Source: UBA5189 sp040389445 (GTDB taxonomy: Bacteria; Chloroflexota; Limnocylindria; Limnocylindrales; CSP1-4). From it: a stretch of DNA of 64,000 bases. This document shows positions 53,380-61,684 of the stretch, in pieces; within the stretch, counting starts at the first letter, position 1, and each line of letters starts with the position of its first letter. Location: assembly GCA_040389445.1 (NCBI GenBank), contig JAZJZX010000008.1, forward strand, positions 43,062-107,061, in the 5' to 3' direction. Below the pieces are notes generated by a model. It worked only from the letters and a program-made list of their open reading frames with translations, was not told the origin of the DNA and made no database searches. The translations under genes were made by a program, and so were the position numbers.

Positions 53380-54189
53380 ATGGGCACCCAGGGCGCCTCG
53401 CGTGATCTCGTCGCTGCTTCGATGCTCGTCGTGCTGCTGTCCGTGCTCGTGGACGGCCCGGCGGTCTGGCTGGTGGGAATCTGCCTGCTCCTGGCCGTCG
53501 TCCTCGGTACCCTCCAGGTGCTGGGCGATGGTGTGCCGGCGACGGCAGGGCCCGGCGTCCCGGTGGAGTCGCTGATGGCGCCCGGCGTGGCGATCATCGC
53601 GATCTTCGGGAGCATCCGTCTCGTGCCGGTCGGGATCCTGCTCGCGCCGGCGTTGCTGATCGGCGCGTGGCTGCTGACCCGCGTTCTCGGCACGGAAGCC
53701 CGGCTGCTGGCCGGCGAACGGGGACCATCCGGGGCGGACCGGACCGCGGTGATGACCCAGGCCCTCGTCGTCGGTTTCCTCGCCTTCACGGGCATGGCAG
53801 CCCTCGTTCCGGGTGGGCTACCGGATCCGGGCGCCACCCTGGGCGCGCCGACCGGACTCCAGCTCGCGACCCTGGCGACGGCCGACGCGTTCGTGGCGTT
53901 CCTGCTGGGCTATCGCGCGTCGGCCCTCCGTTCCTCGAACTTCAGGGATGTCGCCTGGTTCGCCCTGACGAGCGCAACGCTGGTCGCGATCGCGGCCGTG
54001 GGCCTCCGCGCGATGGAGATCCCGCGGCTCCTGGGTCCGGCGCTTTTGGTGCTCGTGTTCTTCCTCTGGGATGCGGTCCACGGCGAACCGCCATCGAGGC
54101 GCCGAGGCACGCGCCGGCTCGCGGAGACGATCCTGCTGGCCGTGCTCGGGGTCCTCGTGATCGCGTGGAGCATCCGGCTTCGGAGCTGA
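53380..54189 (+). CDS. Uncharacterised polytopic membrane protein
   Basis: A 269-residue protein with seven or eight hydrophobic helices (MLVVLLSVLVDGPAVWLVGI, LMAPGVAIIAIFGSIRLVPV, ALVVGFLAFTGMAALV, ILLAVLGVLVIAWSI). No known family or catalytic motif is recognised. ATG 53380 is preferred because TACCAT precedes it by seven bases, the same layout as polX. ATG 53335, overlapping the polX stop, would add fifteen polar residues. It could be a transporter-like or scaffold protein; function unknown. Confidence 0.7.
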   Translation: MGTQGASRDLVAASMLVVLLSVLVDGPAVWLVGICLLLAVVLGTLQVLGDGVPATAGPGVPVESLMAPGVAIIAIFGSIRLVPVGILLAPALLIGAWLLTRVLGTEARLLAGERGPSGADRTAVMTQALVVGFLAFTGMAALVPGGLPDPGATLGAPTGLQLATLATADAFVAFLLGYRASALRSSNFRDVAWFALTSATLVAIAAVGLRAMEIPRLLGPALLVLVFFLWDAVHGEPPSRRRGTRRLAETILLAVLGVLVIAWSIRLRS

Positions 54190-54238
54190 CTGCGGCCCGC
54201 GTTGACGATCGCGCCGACGCCGCCCAACGGCGGACCAT

Positions 54239-54267
54239 TTGACCGTCGGCGGTTCGGGTGCTACAAA
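54239..54267 (+). promoter_or_regulatory. Sigma-70-type promoter for the TPR gene
   Basis: TTGACC (54239-54244), a 17-base spacer and TACAAA (54262-54267) form the best housekeeping promoter seen in the window. It lies about 110 bases upstream of GTG 54377, leaving a GC-rich leader of roughly 100 bases. Confidence 0.6.
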
Positions 54268-54376
54268 GCCTTGCCCTGCGTCAACGCCACCGGCGAACCG
54301 CCGGCCCGCGTTTCACCCCGCCAAACCGGCCGCGCACGCGGCTCGCCGACTGCTTCGTTCGAAAGGATCTGACTTC

Positions 54377-55231
54377 GTGACCTTCTCCGAGATGGACTCC
54401 GCGCCCAGCCCCATCGCCGCGACGCGACTCAAGCGCCAGCTGGCCGAACAGGCAATCGCGCACGCCGCGGCCGGCAGGTGGTCCGATGCGGCCGAGACGA
54501 ATCGACGCCTCCTGGAGATGGGAGCCGACGCTGAATCCGAGAACCGTCTCGCCAAGTCGCTCTGGGAACTGGGCGAACTCGGTGAGGCCCGGGAGCACTA
54601 CCAGGCGGCGCTCGCCCTCGACCCGACGAACCGGATCGCCGAGCGCAACATCGACCGGCTGAAGACGCTGCTCGTCGCGGCCGGCGAGCGCACCGTCCCG
54701 GCACAGGCGGGCGGCAAGGCGTCCGTGCGGATCTTCGTGGAGGAGACCGGCAAGACCGGATTTGCCTTCCTCATCGACCTGCCCGATGCGCGCACGCTCG
54801 CCCAGGTGAACCCGGGCGACTCGGTCGATCTCACGGCCGAGGGCAACCGGCTGGTTGCCACCAGCAGCGGCGTCCGCATCGGTGTCGTGGAGCCGCGCGT
54901 TGCGGCTCGCCTGCTCAAGCTGATCGCCGACGGCAACAAGTACGCGGCCGGCGTGACGTCGCTGGGCGCGGTGGATGTGCGGATCATCATTCGCGAGATC
55001 TACCAGGACCCGCGCAACTACGGCAAGGTGAGCTTTCCGACCGCGGCCAAGTCCACCGACCTGCGGCCCTACACCAAGGGCACCCTGGTGCGGGAGGACG
55101 AGGAACTCGAGGAGGATCTCGAGGACGACGTCGAGGACGAGGGGATCGAGGACCTCGATCGGGTCCTGGCGCCCGAGGACACCACGGACGAGGCATTCGT
55201 CGAAGAGAACGACGACCTCGACGAGGGCTGA
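54377..55231 (+). CDS. TPR protein with acidic C-terminal tail
   Basis: A 284-residue protein. Residues about 15-95 form two or three tetratricopeptide helices (AIAHAAAGRWSDAAETNRRL, LWELGELGEAREHYQAALAL). About 105-230 form a compact beta-rich domain (VRIFVEETGKTGFAFLIDL, NPGDSVDLTAEGNRLV) that is not recognised. The last 40 residues are almost all Asp/Glu (EELEEDLEDDVEDEG). Such a tail could bind basic partners or metal. GTG 54377 has AAAGGA nine bases upstream. The next gene encodes the methylase-like fusion, 30 bases away. Confidence 0.75.
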   Translation: MTFSEMDSAPSPIAATRLKRQLAEQAIAHAAAGRWSDAAETNRRLLEMGADAESENRLAKSLWELGELGEAREHYQAALALDPTNRIAERNIDRLKTLLVAAGERTVPAQAGGKASVRIFVEETGKTGFAFLIDLPDARTLAQVNPGDSVDLTAEGNRLVATSSGVRIGVVEPRVAARLLKLIADGNKYAAGVTSLGAVDVRIIIREIYQDPRNYGKVSFPTAAKSTDLRPYTKGTLVREDEELEEDLEDDVEDEGIEDLDRVLAPEDTTDEAFVEENDDLDEG

Positions 55232-55261
55232 CCGCCGCGGCCCATCTGCGACAATCGCCGC

Positions 55262-58099
55262 ATGGTGGGTCGAGCTCTCCTCTCGCGGCCCGAGCCGGGG
55301 TTCACCATGCCGGCGTTCGAGCGCCTGGCATCGCCGCCTCCGCCGGACGGCATCGTCGCCCACATTGAAGCGGGCAGCGCGCCGGGTGACGTCGTGGCCG
55401 ACCTGCACGGACGAGGCGGCTGGGTGGCCCGCGCGGCGATCGACCGGCAGCGACGTGCCCTGACCCTCGAGAGCAGTCCCCTGACGCGACTCCTGGCGGA
55501 TGTCGTGCTCCGGCCTCCCGATCTGCGCCATCTCGATGCCGCCTTCTCGACGCTGAGTGCCTCGCCCCGGGGAGACTCCAGCCTCAAGCTGGCCATCGGC
55601 GCCCTGTTCGCCACGAAATGCGCGACCTGCGATCGATCCGTGATCGCGGACGAGTTCACCTGGTCGTCGAGCGGCGCCCCGCCGATGCCGGCCTCGAAGG
55701 CTGCGGCGGCCCCTGCCCGGCGGGCTGCGGCGGTCCCTGCCCGGCGGGCTGCGGCGGCCCCTGCGATTGCCGCTTCGGCGGCGGCGGCCGCCGATTCCAC
55801 GCCACCGGACGATGCGGCGCCGGGCCCCGTTCTGAGCCGCAAGGCCTACCGATGCTCCATCTGTCGGGATCAGATCGGCGGCCTGGAGCAGCGGCAGGCG
55901 CCGGCCGACGCGGCGGATCAGGCCAGGGCGGCGTCGGGCGTCGGGGCAACGGCCGTCCGGCAGGCCCTGCGCGACCGGTTCCCGGTGCCCGGCGGATCGG
56001 ACGACCTCCCGGACGCGTTGCTCAGGCTGCACACCGACCGCCAGATCGTGGGCCTGTCGGCGATCCTTGAACGAATCGAGGGCGACCTTCGGGAGGCGCC
56101 CGTCGAATCGGCCCTGCGCCTGGCATTCCTGCATACGGTCCTGCCGGCCAGCCGACTGGGTGCGGGTCCGGGGCGCATGCCCGGGATTCGCATCGCCGGC
56201 GGCACGGTCCGTTCCCCGATCCCGGAGATCGTGCGCGAACGGAACCCATGGCTCGCCTTCGAGGAGGGCTTCCGGATTGTCCGGGCGTTCGTCCAGCGGA
56301 TCGAAAGTGGAGCCGTCGGGCCGCTCGACGCGCGCCTCGGGACGGACCTTCGGAGCCTCGTGGACGGCGGAGCGACCGCGGTCGTCCGGGTCGCGACACC
56401 CGGAGCGCTTGAGGCGCTCGCCAGGGACGCCGACACGGGCCGCGAACCCGGCCGCGCGGATCGGCTGCCCCGCATCCGGCTCGTCCTCGGCCAGCCTCCC
56501 CAGCGGTTCAACCAGGAGCGCCTCGCCGCCGCCTACCACGGCACGTGCTGGGCCCTCGGACGCGAGGCGGCCTCGCTGCTCCCCGTGGAGGCCCTGGTCG
56601 GATCGGCCATTCGAGCCCCCTGGTCGTGGCAGTCGGCCACCCTCCGGCGCTCGCTGGCGAGTGCGGCTCCCCTCATGGCTCGTGACGGCCGCGTGGTCCT
56701 GTTGCTGGATAACGCCGGCCCGGAGGCGCTGGTGGCTGCCGTCCTCGGCGGTGTGGGTGCCGGGTACCGCGTGTCCGATGCGCGCCTCGCCGAGCCGGAC
56801 GAGGAAGGCGGCGGCGTCGTGGAGCTCACGCCACCGGGGGCGGCCGTGCCGCCGGGGCCCCGGACGCGATCGGGCCGCGTCCTGGATCAGGTGCCCGGCG
56901 GTCCGGGCGACCCGATGATGGTTCCGGGACGGGGTGTGTTCTCTCCCCCGGAACGCGTGGATGCCCGCCCGTTCTCCCAGGCCGAGGCGCAGCGCACGAT
57001 CACCGAAGTCGCCGTCGAGGTCCTCCGCCAGCGGGGCGAACCGGCCCGTTACGAGCGCCTGCTCGGCGAGATCCTGATCGGACTGGATCGGGCCGGCCAC
57101 CTGCATCGCCTGGTCGCTGCGTCGGACGAGCCACCCGGGAGTGGCGAAATGACGCCGTCGCCGACCATCGGCCCGGATGGCCCACCGACCATTGCCCCGG
57201 ACCCCATCGACCGCCTCCTCGGCCTCGTCCGCGACGAGCTCACGCGGCCCACCCAGCAACGCCTTCGTGAAATCGCTCCGGGACGGTGGTGGCTCGAGGC
57301 CCGCCCCGACCGGGACGGCGCGGCGGTGCCCCTGTCCGATCGCGTCGAGTGGGCCGTTTACAGCCTGCTGTCCACCGCCGGCCCCCTGCCCGAGGCATCC
57401 TTCTTCGAGCGCATCAGCTCGCTGTTCAAGGGGCACGACATGCCGGACGAGTCACTGGTCCGGGCGTGCCTCGCGAGCTATCGGAGCCCCGCCTCGACGC
57501 CCGAGCGGCTGGTGACCGGCGATGACGTACGCCGGCGAACGGCGGACCACACGGAACTGCTGGCCCGGCTGGCAGATGCCGGGCATCGGCTCGGCATGAG
57601 CGTCTGGCTCGGGCGACGCGAGCAGGCGCGGCGGTTCGGTGGCGGCACCCTCGGGGACCTCCTGCAACCGCAGGAGCAGACCGCCTGGCTGCCCGCGATC
57701 GCCCGTGCCTCGGCGGAGGATCTCGAGGAGGTCGACTGCATCTGGTATCTCCGGGGCCGAACCGCCCTCCTGTTCGAGGTCGAATGGACGGCGATGCTCG
57801 GCGATGTCCTTCTGCGCCGCCACGCCCGAATTCCGTCGGACGACCGGCTCGTCCGGTTCCTCGTCGTGGCGCCGGAGCGGGCAGGTCTGGTTCGACACAA
57901 GCTGGAGGCCTCACCAGTCCTCCAGCGCGCCATCGAGACGGACAACTGGCACCTGGTCCTGTGGCAGCACCTGCGCTCGTGGATGGCCCAGGACCCGCTC
58001 AACCTCGCCGCCCTGGAGCCGTTCCTCGGACTCGAGCCGGCGGTGGAGGGACGGGCTGAACAACTGGGCCTGTTCACCCGTCCGGACGCGGTACCCTAG
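55262..58099 (+). CDS. Inactivated DNA methylase-like protein fused to a PD-(D/E)XK-like domain
   Basis: A 945-residue protein. Residues 30-100 resemble the SAM-binding start of DUF1156-type DNA methylases, with D47LHGRGG for DPFGGSG and then LESSPLTRLLADVVLRP. A zinc site C120/C123-C198/C201 is split by an Ala/Pro-rich insert. The strand RIRLVLGQPPQRFN (G410-Q414) sits where DPPY should be, so the catalytic motif is lost. Winged-helix-like segments follow. Near the C-terminus, D825 in VDCIWYLRG and FEVEW (E839, E841) resemble a PD-(D/E)XK core with Glu in place of Lys. ATG 55262 follows GACAAT by six bases, suggesting a leaderless transcript. All domain calls are by eye. Confidence 0.6.
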   Translation: MVGRALLSRPEPGFTMPAFERLASPPPPDGIVAHIEAGSAPGDVVADLHGRGGWVARAAIDRQRRALTLESSPLTRLLADVVLRPPDLRHLDAAFSTLSASPRGDSSLKLAIGALFATKCATCDRSVIADEFTWSSSGAPPMPASKAAAAPARRAAAVPARRAAAAPAIAASAAAAADSTPPDDAAPGPVLSRKAYRCSICRDQIGGLEQRQAPADAADQARAASGVGATAVRQALRDRFPVPGGSDDLPDALLRLHTDRQIVGLSAILERIEGDLREAPVESALRLAFLHTVLPASRLGAGPGRMPGIRIAGGTVRSPIPEIVRERNPWLAFEEGFRIVRAFVQRIESGAVGPLDARLGTDLRSLVDGGATAVVRVATPGALEALARDADTGREPGRADRLPRIRLVLGQPPQRFNQERLAAAYHGTCWALGREAASLLPVEALVGSAIRAPWSWQSATLRRSLASAAPLMARDGRVVLLLDNAGPEALVAAVLGGVGAGYRVSDARLAEPDEEGGGVVELTPPGAAVPPGPRTRSGRVLDQVPGGPGDPMMVPGRGVFSPPERVDARPFSQAEAQRTITEVAVEVLRQRGEPARYERLLGEILIGLDRAGHLHRLVAASDEPPGSGEMTPSPTIGPDGPPTIAPDPIDRLLGLVRDELTRPTQQRLREIAPGRWWLEARPDRDGAAVPLSDRVEWAVYSLLSTAGPLPEASFFERISSLFKGHDMPDESLVRACLASYRSPASTPERLVTGDDVRRRTADHTELLARLADAGHRLGMSVWLGRREQARRFGGGTLGDLLQPQEQTAWLPAIARASAEDLEEVDCIWYLRGRTALLFEVEWTAMLGDVLLRRHARIPSDDRLVRFLVVAPERAGLVRHKLEASPVLQRAIETDNWHLVLWQHLRSWMAQDPLNLAALEPFLGLEPAVEGRAEQLGLFTRPDAVP
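55700..55771 (+). repeat. 24-bp coding repeat within the zinc-site insert
   Basis: GCTGCGGCGGCCCCTGCCCGGCGG at 55700-55723 repeats at 55724-55747 with one change and partly again from 55748. It encodes AAAPARRA-type peptides between the two CxxC pairs of the methylase-like protein. Confidence 0.9.
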
Positions 58100-58158
58100 A
58101 CGCCACATTGACGGCGACGCAACCGGGGCTCGCGTGCCGTCGCTCCCTGGAGGCCTGT

Positions 58159-59838
58159 GTGTCGAATCTGCCAAGTGCCGTCGATCAGCTTGCTGACGTG
58201 TTCTGGGACCGCTATCTCGAACTGAGTCCGTTGACCGCCACGATGACCGGCGACGACCTGTACGACGATCGGCTGCCCGATCCCGGACCGGAAGGGCGAG
58301 CCAGGGTTCGTGAGCTCGCCGAGTGGGTCCGCGACGCGGCCCGGGCCATTCCGCCGGACGGCCTGTCGGTCGAGGAACGGATCACGCGGGACATGCTGGC
58401 GGTCGTCGGAGACCAGATCGTGGAGGAGGACGACCTGCGGCTGGACACGCTCCAGGCCGTGGACCAGATGAGCGGCCCGCAGACCTTCCTTCCCCAGCTG
58501 GCCGCAATCCAGCGCACCGACACCCCCGAACGCCTCGAGGCGTTCGAGGCCAGGCTGCACGCCTACCCCGCCTACATGGCCGCGCATGGCGAGCTGGTGC
58601 GCGAGGGGCTCGCGAGCGGCTTGACGGCCCCCCGGATTGTCGCCGAGCGGACGATTGCCCAACTGGAGCGGATGATCGCCACCCCTCCCGAGGCATCGCC
58701 CGTCCCGGTGACGCTGGCCCACCTCGCGCCGTCCGATCGCGAGCGGATCACGAGGATCATCCGGGACGAGGTCTATCCGGCCGACGCTGCGTTCTTCGAA
58801 ACGCTCACCGGCGACTATCGGGCGGCCACCCGCACCGACCCCGGGATCTGGTCGGCTCCGCGAGGCGACGAGTTGTACCGGACGCTCATTCGCCACTGGA
58901 CGACCCTGGACATCGACCCGGTGGAGGTCCACCAGATCGGACGGGATACCCTGGCCTCGATCGAGGGCGAGCGGCGCGTCATCTCGCGCGCCGCCGGGTT
59001 CGGCGACGACACCGCGGCCTTCCGCCGCTCGCTGGCCGAGGATCCGACCAATATTCCGGGATCCCGGACGGAGCTCATCGACCGGGCGCTGGAGGACATC
59101 GATCGAGCCAACGCCGCCGCCGCGTCGGCGTTCGGCCGGACGCCCAGGGCGAGCTGCCGCGTCCTCGCGGTGGAGGAGTACAAGGAGCGCGACGCGCCCT
59201 TCGCGTACTACTTCCCGCCGACATCGGACGGGTCACGACCCGGAACGTATTACGTGAATACGTACGACCTTCCCAGCCGCCTGTTCTCACGCCTCGCGGC
59301 GACCACCTACCACGAGGCCACGCCCGGCCACCACTTCCAGATTGCCCTCGAGGTCGAGAACACCTCCCTGGGCCGGTTCCGCCGGTTCGGGTCGCGGATG
59401 GTCGGCGGTGCGTACGTCGAGGGGTGGGGCCTGTACAGCGAGCGATTTGCCGACGAGATCGGGCTGTATCGCAACGAGGCCGAGCGCTTCGGCATGCTCG
59501 ATGCCCAGGCCTGGCGGGCCGGCCGGCTGGTGGTGGACACCGGCATGCACGCGCTCCGCTGGACGCGCGAGCAATCGGTGGCGTATCTCCTCGACGACGT
59601 CGGCCTGTCCTCCACGGACGCGAACATCGAGACGGATCGGTACATCGCGTGGCCGGCGCAGGCACTCACCTACATGCTCGGCCAGCGTGAGATCGCACGA
59701 CTCCGTCGCGAGCTCGAACTCCGGGACGGATCGAACTTCGACCTCCGGTCGTTCCACGACGAACTGCTCGCGCACGGGTCGCTGGCCCTGTCCACCCTGG
59801 CCCGGGAATTGCCGAACTGGGTGACCGCGCGCGCCTGA
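58159..59838 (+). CDS. DUF885 family metallohydrolase
   Basis: A 559-residue helical protein of the DUF885 family, thought to be zinc peptidases or carboxypeptidase-like hydrolases. The metal site is TTYHEATPGHHFQIAL (His-Glu-x4-His), with the second glutamate expected in GGAYVEGWGLYSERFADEIG. Other landmarks are YYVNTYDLPSR and YIAWPAQALTYMLGQREI. There is no signal peptide, so it is cytosolic. GTG 58159 follows GGAGG at five bases; a TTG at 58108 would add 17 residues. A 22-bp repeat array begins at its stop codon. Confidence 0.88.
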   Translation: MSNLPSAVDQLADVFWDRYLELSPLTATMTGDDLYDDRLPDPGPEGRARVRELAEWVRDAARAIPPDGLSVEERITRDMLAVVGDQIVEEDDLRLDTLQAVDQMSGPQTFLPQLAAIQRTDTPERLEAFEARLHAYPAYMAAHGELVREGLASGLTAPRIVAERTIAQLERMIATPPEASPVPVTLAHLAPSDRERITRIIRDEVYPADAAFFETLTGDYRAATRTDPGIWSAPRGDELYRTLIRHWTTLDIDPVEVHQIGRDTLASIEGERRVISRAAGFGDDTAAFRRSLAEDPTNIPGSRTELIDRALEDIDRANAAAASAFGRTPRASCRVLAVEEYKERDAPFAYYFPPTSDGSRPGTYYVNTYDLPSRLFSRLAATTYHEATPGHHFQIALEVENTSLGRFRRFGSRMVGGAYVEGWGLYSERFADEIGLYRNEAERFGMLDAQAWRAGRLVVDTGMHALRWTREQSVAYLLDDVGLSSTDANIETDRYIAWPAQALTYMLGQREIARLRRELELRDGSNFDLRSFHDELLAHGSLALSTLARELPNWVTARA

Positions 59839-60000
59839 CGCTGCCGGGCGCGGCACCCGACGCTCCCCGGCGCGGCACCTGGCGCTCCCCGGCGCGGGCA
59901 AGCGCCTGACGCTGCCGCCCGCGGCACCCGACGCTCCCCGGCGCGGCACCTGGCGCTCCCCGGCGCGGCACCTGGCGCTCCCCGGCGCGGGCAAGCGCCT
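59831..60000. repeat. 22-bp-based tandem array beginning at the DUF885 stop codon
   Basis: The subunit CGGCACCTGGCGCTCCCCGG recurs (about 22 bp per unit) inside larger units marked by GCGCCTGACGCTGCC at 59831 and 59902 and a partial GCGCCT at 59995. The spacings are 71 and 93 bases, differing by one 22-bp unit. The first copy contains the DUF885 stop codon TGA at 59836-59838. The array fills the space between two convergent genes. Confidence 0.92.
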
Positions 60001-60043
60001 GGGGGTTCGCGCCCGCTGGCCCGGCCGGCCTCGCGGCCCGAGG

Positions 60044-61441
60044 TCAGGAGTCGAAGCCGATGCCGATCGCATCGAGGGTGCGCAGGAGCAGCCCGCGTCG
60101 GCCCTCGTGGTCGTCCGATCGGGCGAGTTCGCGTCGGACTGCTTCCACGGCGAGCCAGCGGGCCGGTTCGGGCGGGAACGGAAACGGGGTGCTCCGCACC
60201 ATCTCCAGTTGCAATCGATCCGCGGTCGGGTCGAGGAGCAGGTCCCTGACGACCCCGCCTGCCCAGCGCGACGCTCCGACCCCGAGCCCGGTGTACCCGA
60301 GGGCGTAGGTCATCCGACCTCCCAAGGATTGCCCGAATGTGACCATGAACCGGCTGGTGGTGTCGATGGCACCGCCCCAGCGCCATGGAAACTGCAGTCC
60401 GTCCAGCTGCGGGAAGGCCCGGAAGAAGTGCCGCTCGAGGCGATCGAACGTGGCCGGCCGCTGATCCAGATCGGGCCCGACCCGGTTGCCGGCGTGATAC
60501 ACCGCGTCGTACCCGCCCCACAGGATCCGATCATCCGCGGTCAATCGGAAGTAGTGGAACTGGTTGCCCGAATCCGAGATCCCCATGCGACGGTGCCAGC
60601 CCACCGACGCGAGCTGGTCCGGCGCCAGCGGATCGGACACGAGGACGTAGTCATAGACCGGCACGAAATGCCGCTGGAGACGCCCGAGCCAGCCCGAATA
60701 GGCGGAGGTCGCGACCACGACGTGCTGCGCCAGCAGGGTTGCGCCGGCGTCGGTTCGAACCCGGACCGTGCCGGCGCCGCGCTCGAGGCTCACGACCCGC
60801 GTGCGCTCGTGGATGGTCGCGCCGCGGCGAAGCGCGGCGCGCTTCAGGCCACGGGCCAGTCTGGCCGGATCCAGCATCACGGTCTGGTCCGGCCCGGCCA
60901 GCAAGCCCGCCTCGAACACCGGCGATCGAATCTCGTCGGCAAGGGCGGCGCGGTCGAGGAACGCCAGCTCGACGCCGTACCCGGCGGCCAGATCCGCGTA
61001 TGCGCGAAGCTCATCCACCTGGTGCGGCTGGTCGGCCACGCTCAGCGCCCCGGTCTGCTCGAGAGCGCAGTCGATGCCCTCCGCCTCGACGAAGGCCACG
61101 AGCTCGGCCAGGTTGCGCCGGCCTTCCGCCTCGAGCCGCCGGATCTCGCCGGGAAAGTGGGCGATCCCATTGGCGAGCCCATGGGTCAGCGACGCGTCGC
61201 AGAACCCACCGTTCCGGCCCGACGCGCCGAACCCGACGCGCTCCATCTCCAGGAGCGTGACGCGCAATCCGGGGTCGGTGTCGAGCAGCTGGATCGCCGT
61301 CCACAGGCCGGTGAACCCACCACCGATGATCGCCACGTCGGAACGAGCCATTCCCGCCAGCGGCGGCTCCACCGAATCCGGGGCTCCGGCAAGCCAGTAG
61401 CCGGGCGTCGACGGGCCGGGATCGACGTGAGTGTCACGCAT
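60044..61441 (-). CDS. FAD-dependent amine oxidoreductase (DAO/PuuB-like)
   Basis: A 465-residue flavoprotein of the D-amino acid oxidase fold. DVAIIGGGFTGLWTAIQLL is the FAD-binding loop; LLEMERVGFGASGRNGGFCD is typical of the PuuB/OrdL group of gamma-glutamylputrescine or related amine oxidases. HVVVATSAYSGWLG and ILWGGYDAVYHAG follow, and the C-terminal FAD loop is YALGYTGLGVGASRWAG. The divergent neighbour is a class III aminotransferase, so both may serve catabolism of an amine. The substrate is not known. Confidence 0.87.
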   Translation of the reverse strand: MRDTHVDPGPSTPGYWLAGAPDSVEPPLAGMARSDVAIIGGGFTGLWTAIQLLDTDPGLRVTLLEMERVGFGASGRNGGFCDASLTHGLANGIAHFPGEIRRLEAEGRRNLAELVAFVEAEGIDCALEQTGALSVADQPHQVDELRAYADLAAGYGVELAFLDRAALADEIRSPVFEAGLLAGPDQTVMLDPARLARGLKRAALRRGATIHERTRVVSLERGAGTVRVRTDAGATLLAQHVVVATSAYSGWLGRLQRHFVPVYDYVLVSDPLAPDQLASVGWHRRMGISDSGNQFHYFRLTADDRILWGGYDAVYHAGNRVGPDLDQRPATFDRLERHFFRAFPQLDGLQFPWRWGGAIDTTSRFMVTFGQSLGGRMTYALGYTGLGVGASRWAGGVVRDLLLDPTADRLQLEMVRSTPFPFPPEPARWLAVEAVRRELARSDDHEGRRGLLLRTLDAIGIGFDS

Positions 61442-61569
61442 GCCGCCATCCTAGCCGGGTTGCCGCCGGTCCTCCCGGCGCGCCGGGATGCTGCTGCGCT
61501 TCGGTCCTGCTGCGGGCCGGAGAGCAACGGATTTCGCAGCGCCAGCGCCTGTCACAGACGAATCTCGCG

Positions 61570-61599
61570 TTGACGGGCTCGAAGGCGTTGTGGCACGAT
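61570..61599 (+). promoter_or_regulatory. Possible promoter of the aminotransferase gene
   Basis: TTGACG (61570-61575), an 18-base spacer and CACGAT (61594-61599) lie in the 243-base divergent region, 85 bases before ATG 61685. The -35 box is good and the -10 box weak. Confidence 0.35.
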
Positions 61600-61684
61600 T
61601 GGGACCCGCGTTCCGCCCATCGGAACAGGCCGTTGCGCGGCCCGGATCCGCCGACCCGAAACTCGAACCCACGCCGGAGGCATC

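Noticed and set aside
54281..57436. A 1051-residue antisense open frame
   Set aside because: It runs opposite the TPR and methylase-like genes, which have coherent domains and starts. Long antisense frames are expected at this GC content.
59831..60000. CRISPR array
   Set aside because: The units are adjacent direct repeats with no unique spacers of constant length, and no cas genes are present. The same holds for the other arrays.
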